From a bacterium (GTDB taxonomy: Bacteria > Patescibacteriota > Minisyncoccia > Phycocordibacterales > UBA1550), in the NCBI GenBank assembly GCA_021812665.1, contig JAKAMX010000018.1, positions 1 to 12,992 on the forward strand: a stretch of 12,992 bases of DNA, in the 5' to 3' direction. A program made the translations under genes and the position numbers. Positions 1 to 5,938 of this stretch are shown here, in pieces. Each line of letters begins with the position of its first letter. Within the stretch, counting starts at the first letter, position 1. The notes below the pieces were generated by a model, which saw only the letters and a program-made list of their open reading frames with translations, did not search any database and was not told the DNA's origin.

Positions 1-59
1 GCTCCTCCAATGAGGATCGCTACCACACCGCCAAGTGTGAGGGCAATGTTGATATTCAT
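1..59 (-). CDS. N-terminal fragment of a small hydrophobic membrane protein
   Basis: Only the first 19 complete codons are inside the window, read leftwards from an ATG at 59. The visible peptide starts MNINIALTLGGVVAILIGG, a glycine-rich hydrophobic stretch that looks like the first membrane helix of a very small protein. It somewhat resembles the start of short DUF3096-type two-helix proteins, but the fragment is too short to assign. No good Shine-Dalgarno sits directly upstream. A TTGACA on the minus strand at 164-169 could be its -35 box, but no convincing -10 box follows at the right distance. The gap between this start and the clpP terminator (60-223) holds nothing else that I can support. 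Confidence 0.5.
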   Translation of the reverse strand, partial: MNINIALTLGGVVAILIGG

Positions 60-223
60 ACTAAAACCCCATAAACCTTGAAATTTCTGCCTTTTCCTGG
101 ACTTCCGTGATTGTTTGGGTGGTTAAACTAATAATTCAGAAACCTTCTATGGAAACGCTAACGTGTCAAATATAATTTTTAAAAGTGGAACACCCTCATA
201 CTACCCCCGTTCTATAAATATGT

Positions 224-270
224 CGAGCATGAAAAAACTCGCCCAAACCGGGCGAGTTTTTTCATGCTCG
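224..270 (-). terminator. Strong hairpin terminator after clpP, bidirectional
   Basis: This is a perfect inverted repeat with two 21-base arms (224-244 and 250-270) and a 5-base loop. The inner GC-rich core (ACTCGCCC pairing with GGGCGAGT) is followed by a run of six T. It starts 17 bases after the clpP stop. Because the A and T runs are part of the symmetrical stem, it has the form of an intrinsic terminator on both strands and could also block read-through from the left. Confidence 0.9.
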
Positions 271-287
271 TGCAGGATCCCAGCGAT

Positions 288-884
288 TTACGTGCGAGGA
301 TTCTTTGGTTTGTAGATTTCGTCGATAATTCCGTACTTCTTTGCTTCATCAGCAGACATGTAATAGTCGCGATCGGTATCTTTCTCGACTTGTGCGAGTG
401 GTTTACCGGTATTTTTGGCAATAATTTTGTTCAAATTTTCTCGAAGTTTCAAGATCTGTTTTGCTGAAATCGCGATATCGGATGCTTTTCCTTCCGCGCC
501 ACCCCATGGCTGGTGAATCATTACTTCAGCGTTTGGCAAAACAAAACGCTTGCCTTTAGCACCTGCCGAAAGAATGATTGCTCCCATCGATGCGGCGAGT
601 CCAACGCAGATTGTCGAAACATCAGGTTTTACGTGCTGCATGGTGTCGTAAATAGCGAGACCTGCAGAAACCGAGCCACCTGGTGAGTTGATGTACAGAT
701 AGATATCCTTTTTAGGATCCTCTGACTCAAGGAACAAAAGTTGCGCAACAGTTATGTTCGCAACATTGTCGTCAATCGGACCAGACAAAAAAATGATGCG
801 TTCTTTGAGGAGGCGCGAATAAATATCGTATGCGCGTTCGCCAAATTGGGATTTTTCAATGACAGTTGGTATTAAATATGACAT
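288..884 (-). CDS. clpP: ATP-dependent Clp protease proteolytic subunit ClpP
   Basis: ClpP is the barrel-shaped serine peptidase that degrades proteins fed to it by AAA+ unfoldases such as ClpX or ClpC in the cytoplasm. The 198-residue product has normal family length. The catalytic triad is visible: Ser99 in GLAASMGA, His124 in VMIHQP and Asp173 in the DTDRDYY segment. The oxyanion-region motif INSPGGSV is at 65-72. I chose the ATG at 884 (MSYLIPTVIEKS), matching the normal ClpP N terminus. A GTG at 902 would add six residues but overlaps the -10 box. There is no Shine-Dalgarno; the -10 box ends 6 bases before the ATG, so the mRNA is probably leaderless. In many bacteria clpP follows tig directly; here a hydrolase gene on the opposite strand separates them. 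No clpX is in the window. Confidence 0.97.
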   Translation of the reverse strand: MSYLIPTVIEKSQFGERAYDIYSRLLKERIIFLSGPIDDNVANITVAQLLFLESEDPKKDIYLYINSPGGSVSAGLAIYDTMQHVKPDVSTICVGLAASMGAIILSAGAKGKRFVLPNAEVMIHQPWGGAEGKASDIAISAKQILKLRENLNKIIAKNTGKPLAQVEKDTDRDYYMSADEAKKYGIIDEIYKPKNPRT

Positions 885-890
885 ACGGGG

Positions 891-918
891 ATAGTAGCAC
901 ACTTTTTATTGGATGCAA
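891..918 (-). promoter_or_regulatory. clpP promoter, predicted leaderless
   Basis: Read on the minus strand, TTGCAT (913-918) is followed after 16 bases by TACTAT (891-896), preceded by TG in the extended -10 arrangement. The clpP ATG at 884 lies 6 bases beyond the -10 box, about where transcription should start, so little or no 5' untranslated leader is expected. It lies back to back with the promoter of the hydrolase gene. Confidence 0.7.
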
Positions 919-927
919 GAAGTGGTA

Positions 928-956
928 TTGCCATATTCCCAACAATATTGTAGTAT
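928..956 (+). promoter_or_regulatory. Promoter of the HAD hydrolase gene
   Basis: TTGCCA (928-933), a 17-base spacer and TAGTAT (951-956) form a near-consensus sigma-70-type promoter. Transcription should start near 963, giving a leader of about 50 nt. The -35 box is only 9 bases from that of the divergent clpP promoter. Confidence 0.7.
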
Positions 957-1000
957 CCACAAAAGCAGTTCTTTTAACCCAACCCAATAACCCCAATATC

Positions 1001-1008
1001 AAAGGAGG
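1001..1008 (+). promoter_or_regulatory. Strong ribosome binding site of the HAD gene
   Basis: AAAGGAGG ends 5 bases before the ATG at 1014. It stands out because the surrounding housekeeping genes have no Shine-Dalgarno at all. Confidence 0.85.
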
Positions 1009-1013
1009 ATTCA

Positions 1014-1847
1014 ATGAGCGCCCAGCGTAGGCAGCCGTTCCCGTTTTTCCAGCACGATTTCAGTACGTGGTTTTTCGATCTCGATGATACGCTTATGTGG
1101 AACTCCACCACATACAATCAGCCGGTCATCGATTTTGTGAAATATCTCACCAAGATCTTCAATAATCGCATTCCGTCGATGGGCACCATCGCCCGAATCC
1201 AGGAGGACATCGACTACTCGCTCGGCAATCAGATCAATCCGCGCACTGGCAACCCCTATGCGTTTGGAAGCGATCGGTTCCCGGATTCATTCGCATTTAC
1301 CTATCGGGCGCTTTGCGAGAAGGGCTTCGGAGTTTTCGACAAGGAGGTCGCAAATCAGTGTCGCGAAATCGGGAAGACCGCTTTCGACGAAAGGAACTAC
1401 CACCGGCTTGGCCTGGTTCCTGGTGCGAAAGAGCTTCTTGATTTTCTCGCGCGGTGGCGGCATCTCGTACTGGTCACCAAAGGGGAACAAGAGGTTCAAG
1501 AGGCCAAGATCAAAGCGCTCAGTCTCGAGCGCTGGTTCCATGATATTCGCATCGTCGACCAAAAAAGTTGGCGCGTCTATCACGATGTTCTTGCCTCTCT
1601 TCGATCGAGGGCGGGGAAGCGAGCAGGTGAATACAGCACCGCAAAGACGGTTGCGATCGGGAATTCGTATTCCTCTGACATCGCACCAGCAATCGAGCTC
1701 GGCATGCACGCTATCTTCATTCCGTGTCCGACATGGAAAGCGGAAAGCGTTGATATCGGAGACCTTACCGAGGAAGCGCGTACTCGCCTGCAGGTTTTTG
1801 AAAACATTGGGCAGGTTCTCCCTTGGATAAAGGGAGCGAATACTTAA
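1014..1847 (+). CDS. HAD-superfamily hydrolase (phosphatase-like)
   Basis: This 277-residue protein has all four haloacid dehalogenase signatures: motif I FFDLDDTL with Asp22 (nucleophile) and Asp24; motif II Thr155 in LVLVTKGE; motif III a lysine, probably Lys184; and motif IV GNSYSSD with Asp222. Such enzymes transfer or remove phosphate through an aspartyl-phosphate intermediate with Mg2+. Residues between motifs I and II form a helical cap typical of phosphoglycolate phosphatase-like members, but the substrate cannot be read from sequence. The ATG is preceded by a near-perfect Shine-Dalgarno (AAAGGAGG, 1001-1008) with a 5-base gap, unlike its neighbours. Codons ending in C or G seem more common than in clpP or tig. 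It has its own promoter and terminator and lies against the strand of tig and clpP, which suggests an inserted single-gene unit. Confidence 0.88.
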   Translation: MSAQRRQPFPFFQHDFSTWFFDLDDTLMWNSTTYNQPVIDFVKYLTKIFNNRIPSMGTIARIQEDIDYSLGNQINPRTGNPYAFGSDRFPDSFAFTYRALCEKGFGVFDKEVANQCREIGKTAFDERNYHRLGLVPGAKELLDFLARWRHLVLVTKGEQEVQEAKIKALSLERWFHDIRIVDQKSWRVYHDVLASLRSRAGKRAGEYSTAKTVAIGNSYSSDIAPAIELGMHAIFIPCPTWKAESVDIGDLTEEARTRLQVFENIGQVLPWIKGANT

Positions 1848-1857
1848 TCAAAAAAAC

Positions 1858-1889
1858 AAAAGGCCGACGCACGCGTCGGCCTTTTTTCT
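1858..1889 (+). terminator. Bidirectional terminator between HAD gene and tig
   Basis: GGCCGACG (1862-1869) pairs with CGTCGGCC (1874-1881) around a four-base loop. The stem is flanked by an A-run on the left and T6 on the right, so it can end transcription of both convergent genes (stops at 1847 and 1895). Confidence 0.9.
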
Positions 1890-1894
1890 TTTTA

Positions 1895-2911
1895 TTATTT
1901 TTGTGCCTCGAGAAACTGGAATACTTTTTCGTTTGAAAGCATCATCTCTAAATGGAGGCGTACGCGTGCGGGGTCTGCTTCTTTGTGTTGCTCAAGTACA
2001 AGATTTGTTTCTTTTTCGAGTTCATCCTTAGGAACTTCGATTTTTTCTGCATCGGCAATATTGGTCAACGCGATCTGAATTTTTGAACGCTTTTCTGCGT
2101 CAACTGACCACTCGGCGCGAATTTCTTCCTCTGTTTTTTTTGATGCTTCGAGATAATCATGAAATTTCATGCCCATTCTTTCAACATCATGTTCGAACTG
2201 AGCAACCATACGGTCGAGCTCGCCGTCGATCAAAATCTTCGGAAGTTTTACTGGCATTCCGTCAGCAATTTTTTCCATTGTTTGCATGCGCTTCTTCTCG
2301 CGATCACGCGCAACCTTTTCCGCGGTAAGAGACTCCAAAATTTTTGCTTTAAATGCATCTACCGTATCAAATGCACCAAACTTTTTTGTAAACTCCAGGT
2401 CAACTTCTGGCAAAATCTCCTTACCGTCAGCGTCTTTTGTTGCAAACTGCTTGCGTAGTTGTTCAAGTGCCTGATCTGCCTCCTCGCTTGTTGCTTCGGT
2501 TTTTTCAACAACGGACATTACTTCCTTTGCTATTTTTTTATAGTCAGGGAGTTTAATTTCAGGCATCACGGGGAAGGTGAGCGTGAATTCAAATGGGTTA
2601 CCCATTGCGAGTTTTGTGACTGCAACAGTCGGCATATCAATCGCAGGGATCTTGTGCTTTTCCATGATGGTGGGGTATGCATCACCAATAGCGAGATTTG
2701 CCATTTCTTCAAGAATGAGCGCCTCGCCAAACTTTTGAACGAGGACATTCTCTGGGATGTGACCCTTACGAAAACCAGGAAGCGATACTCCCTCGCTTGC
2801 CTTTTGGATCGCGCGTGCGCGTGTTTTATCAAAAATTTCCGCTGGTATTTCACAGGAAATAACGATCTCGTTTTCTGATAAATTCTCTGCTTTAGTTTTT
2901 ATTTCAGTCAT
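1895..2911 (-). CDS. tig: Trigger factor lacking the prolyl-isomerase domain
   Basis: Trigger factor binds the ribosome next to the exit tunnel and shields new polypeptides. The ribosome-docking signature GFRKGHIP is at residues 46-53 in a normal N-terminal domain (about 1-115). The product has 338 residues, against about 430 in E. coli. The missing part is the FKBP-type peptidyl-prolyl isomerase domain: the linker around 137-160 (VVEKTEATSEEADQALEQL) runs almost directly into LPEVDLEFTKKFG (168-179), which matches the segment just after that domain in E. coli. The helical C-terminal substrate-binding domain follows. I chose the ATG at 2911 (MTEIKTKAEN); upstream in-frame codons overlap the promoter and a terminator. 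No Shine-Dalgarno is present. The chaperone cradle should still work without isomerase activity. Confidence 0.93.
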   Translation of the reverse strand: MTEIKTKAENLSENEIVISCEIPAEIFDKTRARAIQKASEGVSLPGFRKGHIPENVLVQKFGEALILEEMANLAIGDAYPTIMEKHKIPAIDMPTVAVTKLAMGNPFEFTLTFPVMPEIKLPDYKKIAKEVMSVVEKTEATSEEADQALEQLRKQFATKDADGKEILPEVDLEFTKKFGAFDTVDAFKAKILESLTAEKVARDREKKRMQTMEKIADGMPVKLPKILIDGELDRMVAQFEHDVERMGMKFHDYLEASKKTEEEIRAEWSVDAEKRSKIQIALTNIADAEKIEVPKDELEKETNLVLEQHKEADPARVRLHLEMMLSNEKVFQFLEAQK

Positions 2912-2924
2912 AATATAGAGCCAC

Positions 2925-2953
2925 AATATATCCTGTTCCTTGGCGTTTGGCAA
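2925..2953 (-). promoter_or_regulatory. tig promoter, very short leader
   Basis: On the minus strand TTGCCA (2948-2953), a 17-base spacer and TATATT (2925-2930) make a good sigma-70-type promoter. The ATG is 13 bases past the -10 box, so the predicted leader is about 6 nt and contains no ribosome binding site. Confidence 0.7.
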
Positions 2954-2967
2954 GGACTCTCCAATTG

Positions 2968-2997
2968 AAAAACCGCCCAACAGTAAGGGCGGTTTTT
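2968..2997 (-). terminator. Terminator after the small membrane-protein gene
   Basis: Eleven-base perfect arms (2968-2978 and 2987-2997, core CCGCCC/GGGCGG) enclose an 8-base loop. Read on the minus strand the stem ends in five T. It lies 21 bases after the stop at 3019 and just upstream of the tig promoter, insulating the two units. Confidence 0.85.
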
Positions 2998-3018
2998 ACG
3001 AGAATAATACGTGAGAAT

Positions 3019-3303
3019 TTATTGTTTTGTGCTGCTAGCAAACTCGGTGCTGATCAAAGAAATGTTTGGCGTTGCAGCTATATCCTTCTGTATGTCAGCA
3101 ATTTCGTCAGAGGATCCTTGCGTTGCAAATGCGGTAACCATTGGATCTTGCTCGGGCACATTCTGTTCTGCAACCGTGTTTGTTTGCGTTGGGACACGCT
3201 TTGAAAAATAATATGCTCCGAGGGCGATAACCGCAAAAACAATAATAATGCTGACGAGCGATCCAGCTGATCCTTTTTCGTCAAATTGTTTGTTTTGGCC
3301 CAT
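3019..3303 (-). CDS. Small single-pass membrane protein, function unknown
   Basis: This 94-residue protein has a short basic and acidic N-terminal tail (MGQNKQFDEKGSAG), one hydrophobic helix at about 15-34 (SLVSIIIVFAVIALGAYYF), a positive SKR stop-transfer end and a polar, Thr/Ser/Asp-rich extracytoplasmic tail of about 60 residues. I do not recognise a family. The topology suggests an N-in, C-out anchored protein. It begins 23 bases after the end of the exported-protein gene at 3327-3845 on the same strand and the two may be co-transcribed. An extended -10 element (TGATCTAAT on the minus strand, 3313-3321) lies 9 bases before the ATG, so a separate nearly leaderless transcript is also possible. 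No Shine-Dalgarno is seen. The two small envelope genes may work together, but that is only inferred from their adjacency. Confidence 0.75.
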   Translation of the reverse strand: MGQNKQFDEKGSAGSLVSIIIVFAVIALGAYYFSKRVPTQTNTVAEQNVPEQDPMVTAFATQGSSDEIADIQKDIAATPNISLISTEFASSTKQ

Positions 3304-3312
3304 GGGTAGTTG

Positions 3313-3321
3313 ATTAGATCA
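3313..3321 (-). promoter_or_regulatory. Possible extended -10 element for the 3019-3303 gene
   Basis: TGATCTAAT on the minus strand lies 9 bases before the ATG at 3303, with no good -35 box. The position fits the short-leader pattern of the other core genes, so I keep it at modest confidence. Confidence 0.4.
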
Positions 3322-3326
3322 AGAAA

Positions 3327-3845
3327 CTATCGAGTCATCGTTGTTTTTGCTTTTGGCGTAGTTGCTGCTGGTTTGTTTTGCCCCGGCTTTATGTTTGAAA
3401 CGGCACGAGTAACAAGGCGCTCTGCGTCGCTTATGAGTTTAGTTGCATCAGTTATGAAACTCTGTGCATTCTTCATTGCAGTGCTGTTTGCTGGACGACC
3501 GCCAACATCGGCAATGGAGCTTTGAGCCGCCTTTGCAATGGCTACTTTTGCGCGAGCCTCGTCAAGTTTTAGTCGTGCATCTGCAAGATATTTTAATGAA
3601 ATACGCTCATCTATTTGTTGCGCAGTCAATTTATCGATTCTTGATTTTGTCCGATCTGCGAGAGTCTGAACACGGTCAATTGCGGCGTATAGTCTACTAA
3701 TCGCAAGGGGTAATGGCTTACTCGAGGTTGCGCCTTTCGTAGTCGCTGCTGGCTTGACTGCTGTGGTGCTTGCTATTTGGGCATTTGCTGTAAGCGCGAA
3801 ACCGGCAAACAGCGCTACTCCCACAAGTAATATCTTTTTGTTCAT
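3327..3845 (-). CDS. Exported helical protein, function unknown
   Basis: The 172-residue product starts with a clear signal peptide: basic MNKK, hydrophobic core ILLVGVALFAGFAL, and a likely cleavage after ANA (residue 22). The mature protein has a low-complexity Ala/Thr/Lys linker (about 28-45), then a long charged helical region (about 48-145, LYAAIDRVQTLADRTKSRIDKL and similar) with heptad-like spacing, and a Pro/Ala/Thr/Lys-rich basic tail (PGQNKPAATTPKAKTT). It is probably a periplasmic or cell-surface coiled-coil protein; no enzyme motif is seen. The start is the ATG at 3845 because the signal peptide begins there; the 26 codons upstream are not convincing. No Shine-Dalgarno and no clear promoter were found. 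It lies upstream of a small membrane-anchored protein gene on the same strand. Confidence 0.8.
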   Translation of the reverse strand: MNKKILLVGVALFAGFALTANAQIASTTAVKPAATTKGATSSKPLPLAISRLYAAIDRVQTLADRTKSRIDKLTAQQIDERISLKYLADARLKLDEARAKVAIAKAAQSSIADVGGRPANSTAMKNAQSFITDATKLISDAERLVTRAVSNIKPGQNKPAATTPKAKTTMTR

Positions 3846-3906
3846 AAATTTTACTTTTAATAAATCCAATAATATTCTCTCTTCATCTAATAGGATAGCA
3901 AGCGGA

Positions 3907-3965
3907 TACACTTTACACAACAAGCACGCGGCCGTACGGCCGCGTGCTTGTTGTGTAAAGGTGTA
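3907..3965. repeat. 50-bp perfect palindrome, extended by a bulged stem
   Basis: Bases 3911-3935 are exactly the reverse complement of 3936-3960, with no spacer. Allowing one bulged base (3961), four more pairs form between 3907-3910 and 3962-3965. The centre is GC-rich (GCACGCGGCCGT) and the outer arms AT-rich. It begins 14 bases after the ppa stop and precedes the exported-protein gene. It probably helps end ppa transcription or protects its mRNA 3' end, but neither side has the adjoining T run of a standard terminator, and the arms are much longer than needed. Confidence 0.85.
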
Positions 3966-3974
3966 GTTATTTTT

Positions 3975-4502
3975 CTAATGATGCTTTTTTTTGTAGTTCT
4001 TGATGCTCAATTTTATTGCGTTGCGAGCAGCAACTGCACCCGAGAACCCCATAACACCAACCTTTTTCCCTTGAATCTTCTTATATGTCACAAAGAAATG
4101 CTCGAGTTCTTTGAGGGTATGTTTGTTGATTTGACGAAGATCCTTGATGTCGTCCCAGCGGGGATCGTGAACTGGCACCGCGATAACCTTATCATCGCCT
4201 TCGCCAGAGTCGTTCATGTGCATGATCGCCACAGGGCGAGCAACAACGAGAACTCCTGGGAAAAGTGGATACGTCGTAAGGAGTACAACATCGAGCGGAT
4301 CGCCATCCTCCCAGAGCGTCTGAGGAACATATCCATAATCAAATGGATAATCCTGCGCGGTGTGGAGAGCGCGATCGAGTTTGATAAGACCTGACGCCTT
4401 ATCGAGCTCATACTTATTTTTCGATCCTTTCGGAATTTCGATAATGACATTTATCTCTTTTGGAGATCCTTTTCCTGGTGAGATATCAAATGGTGTATGC
4501 AT
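3975..4502 (-). CDS. ppa: Inorganic pyrophosphatase, family I
   Basis: The enzyme hydrolyses pyrophosphate released by nucleic-acid and amino-acyl-tRNA synthesis, pulling those reactions forward. The 175-residue length is normal. The active-site motifs are present: EIPKGSKNKYE (22-32), DYPFDYGYVPQTL (51-63), the metal-binding signature EDGDPLDVV with Asp66, Asp68 and Asp71 (65-73), and the acidic cluster at 98-104 followed by KVIAVPVHDPRW. The C terminus is lysine-rich. I use the ATG at 4502 (MHTPFDISPG). A TATTAT -10 box lies only 6 bases upstream and no Shine-Dalgarno is present, so this gene is probably expressed as a leaderless mRNA from a promoter inside the 29-base gap after nusA, or by read-through from nusA. 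Confidence 0.96.
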   Translation of the reverse strand: MHTPFDISPGKGSPKEINVIIEIPKGSKNKYELDKASGLIKLDRALHTAQDYPFDYGYVPQTLWEDGDPLDVVLLTTYPLFPGVLVVARPVAIMHMNDSGEGDDKVIAVPVHDPRWDDIKDLRQINKHTLKELEHFFVTYKKIQGKKVGVMGFSGAVAARNAIKLSIKNYKKKHH

Positions 4503-4508
4503 GTGAGA

Positions 4509-4514
4509 ATAATA
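4509..4514 (-). promoter_or_regulatory. -10 box of ppa, predicted leaderless
   Basis: TATTAT on the minus strand lies 6 bases before the ppa ATG. The -35 region is poor, so this promoter may be weak or assisted by nusA read-through. Confidence 0.5.
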
Positions 4515-4531
4515 GTTAATTTAAATAATTA

Positions 4532-5719
4532 TTATGCTTGGTCTATCTCAGTAGTTTCAGGAGCTGCTTCTGCGGCGATTTCGCCAGTAACGCTCTGAAT
4601 GTCGAGTTTCCATCCGGTAAGGCGTGCAGCGAGGCGAACATTTTGTCCACCACGACCAATAGCGAGTGACTGCTGGTCTGCGCTCACGGTAATTGTTGCC
4701 TGGTGATTTTCTTCATCAAGCTCAACGGAGAGTACTTGTGCTGGCGAAAGAGAGTCGGCGATAAATTTCTTTGCGTCGTCTGACCATACAATGAGATCGA
4801 TCTTTTCTCCACCGAGTTCACTCATGACAGTAGAAACACGAACACCGCGCTGACCTACGCATGAACCAATAGGATCAATGTGTTCATCAGTAGAAAATAC
4901 TGCTACCTTTGCGCGAGAGCCGGCTTCGCGCGCAACTGCTTTGATTTGCACAACGCCCGAGGCAACCTCTGGTGCTTCTTGCGCGAAAAGTTTCTCAATC
5001 ATTTTCGGATGAGAACGCGAAAGGCGGACATCAATACCGCGAGGAGTTTCCTCAACTTTGTAGAGATATGCGCGAATGCGCTCACCCTGTTTGTAACGCT
5101 CGCTTGGGATTTGGTCCTCGTATGCAAGGAGGCCTGTCGTTTTGCCGAGATCGACAAATATGTTGCCGCGCTCCATGCGCTGAACGGTTCCCTGGACGAT
5201 GTCTCCCTGCTTGCCACCGTATTCGCCGATAATAGAAACCTTTTCTGCTTCTCGGATACGCTGGATGATAACCTGCTTTGCGGTTTGTGCGGCGATACGG
5301 CCGTAGTCGGCGTGAGTTTCAAGAGGGAAGACGATTTCATCGCCTGAAACAGCGTCGCGCTTGATGCGGCGAGCGTCTGTAAGAAGAATGTCGTGTTCTG
5401 GGCTGAAACGACGGATAGAGATTTCCTCGCCGGGTGCTGCATTTTTGTTGAGTTTTGCTTCCTTTTCTTCAGCATCCTCGTCGCTATCTTCTGGCATGCG
5501 AACTTCTGCCTCGTCGACGACGATTTTAACCTGAATGAACTCAGTTTTTCCTGAGCTCATATCAAAAACAGCGCGGACGATCTGTCCTTTCTTGCCGTAG
5601 TCTTTTTTGTAAGCGGCTGCGAGCGCTTGCTCGATCGCTTCAATTATTTTTTCGCGGGGGATACCGCGTTCTGTTTCTAGCTGCTCGAGAGCAGATCCCA
5701 TTGTTTTTAGATCCAACAT
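4532..5719 (-). CDS. nusA: Transcription elongation/termination factor NusA
   Basis: NusA binds RNA polymerase and nascent RNA to modulate pausing, termination and antitermination. The 395-residue product has the N-terminal polymerase-binding domain (about 1-135) with an acidic insert (PEDSDEDAEEKEAK, 76-89), an S1 RNA-binding domain (about 172-236, GDIVQGTVQRMERGNIFVDLG), and two KH domains with GSCVGQRGVRV (285-295) and AIGRGGQNVRLA (353-364). It ends soon after KH2, so the acidic repeat domains of E. coli NusA are absent, as in many bacteria. The start at 5719 lies 14 bases after a short upstream ORF; Met7 is an alternative start. No Shine-Dalgarno precedes it. A strong promoter at 5801-5828 gives a leader of about 75 nt with a possible attenuator. 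The usual neighbours rimP and infB are not here. Confidence 0.95.
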   Translation of the reverse strand: MLDLKTMGSALEQLETERGIPREKIIEAIEQALAAAYKKDYGKKGQIVRAVFDMSSGKTEFIQVKIVVDEAEVRMPEDSDEDAEEKEAKLNKNAAPGEEISIRRFSPEHDILLTDARRIKRDAVSGDEIVFPLETHADYGRIAAQTAKQVIIQRIREAEKVSIIGEYGGKQGDIVQGTVQRMERGNIFVDLGKTTGLLAYEDQIPSERYKQGERIRAYLYKVEETPRGIDVRLSRSHPKMIEKLFAQEAPEVASGVVQIKAVAREAGSRAKVAVFSTDEHIDPIGSCVGQRGVRVSTVMSELGGEKIDLIVWSDDAKKFIADSLSPAQVLSVELDEENHQATITVSADQQSLAIGRGGQNVRLAARLTGWKLDIQSVTGEIAAEAAPETTEIDQA

Positions 5720-5733
5720 GATGATTATAAAGA

Positions 5734-5790
5734 TTATTTCGCCCAGCCCGTTTTTCTTGTAAAAAAATTGCCCGTTTTCGGGACGGACAT
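5734..5790 (-). CDS. Possible 18-codon leader peptide upstream of nusA
   Basis: On the minus strand an ATG at 5790 opens an 18-codon ORF (MSVPKTGNFFTRKTGWAK) ending in TAA at 5734-5736. The ATG is 10 bases downstream of the -10 box of the nusA promoter, the same short-leader arrangement as other core genes here, so it should be the first start codon on the nusA transcript. It is out of frame with nusA and ends 14 bases before it. It contains the KTG tripeptide twice and overlaps the hairpin-plus-U7 element. Translation is inferred from position only. Confidence 0.4.
   Translation of the reverse strand: MSVPKTGNFFTRKTGWAK
5761..5782 (-). terminator. Possible attenuator hairpin in the nusA leader
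   Basis: In the leader RNA, CCCG and CGGG pair around an AAAA loop (5771-5782), followed three bases later by seven U (5761-5767). The stem has only four GC pairs, so it is a weak terminator alone. A second copy of AAAACGGGC lies 24 bases further on (about 5747-5755) and could compete for the same CCCG. Confidence 0.4.
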
Positions 5791-5800
5791 TTACTTGATT

Positions 5801-5828
5801 AGTATATCAAACTACCCTTTATTGTCAA
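5801..5828 (-). promoter_or_regulatory. Strong nusA promoter
   Basis: On the minus strand consensus TTGACA (5823-5828), a 16-base spacer and TATACT (5801-5806) form the best sigma-70-type promoter in the window. The predicted start is near 5794. It diverges from the promoter of the tiny-gene pair. Confidence 0.8.
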
Positions 5829-5845
5829 ATCACATAAATCAACGC

Positions 5846-5872
5846 TTGACAAGGGGTCCTCATGGTATTAAT
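5846..5872 (+). promoter_or_regulatory. Promoter of the two tiny genes
   Basis: Consensus TTGACA (5846-5851) is followed by TGGTATTAAT (5863-5872). The spacer to TATTAA is short (14 bases), but the TG in extended -10 position may compensate. The leader would be about 60 nt. It lies back to back with the nusA promoter, the two -35 boxes being 17 bases apart. Confidence 0.55.
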
Positions 5873-5938
5873 CTGTGGATCGGTACAAAAATTTTGTTCT
5901 TTTTACGCATCGACTCGAACACTTGCAAAGGAGAACTC

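Noticed and set aside
170..270. Possible small RNA starting at TATAAT (170-175, plus strand) and ending at the 224-270 hairpin
   Set aside because: No good -35 box and no other support; the hairpin is explained as the clpP terminator.
1258..1830. 190-codon open frame on the plus strand inside the hydrolase gene
   Set aside because: It is in a different frame of a gene with complete HAD motifs, has a low-complexity Arg/Ser-rich translation and no start signal; it is a shadow of the GC-rich codon usage.
2459..2878. 139-codon open frame antisense to tig
   Set aside because: Opposite conserved trigger-factor sequence; the translation has no recognisable features and no ribosome binding site.
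3907..3965. Palindrome as a recombination (dif/att) or replication origin site
   Set aside because: The arms do not match the dif architecture, and no recombinase, dnaA or iteron-like repeats are nearby.
4880..5347. 155-codon open frame antisense to nusA
   Set aside because: Cys-rich translation without family features, fully opposite the well-supported S1 and KH domains of NusA.
5768..5938. Longer version of the two-helix protein starting at 5768
   Set aside because: It would cross both divergent promoters; the GTG at 5939 has a well-placed Shine-Dalgarno.
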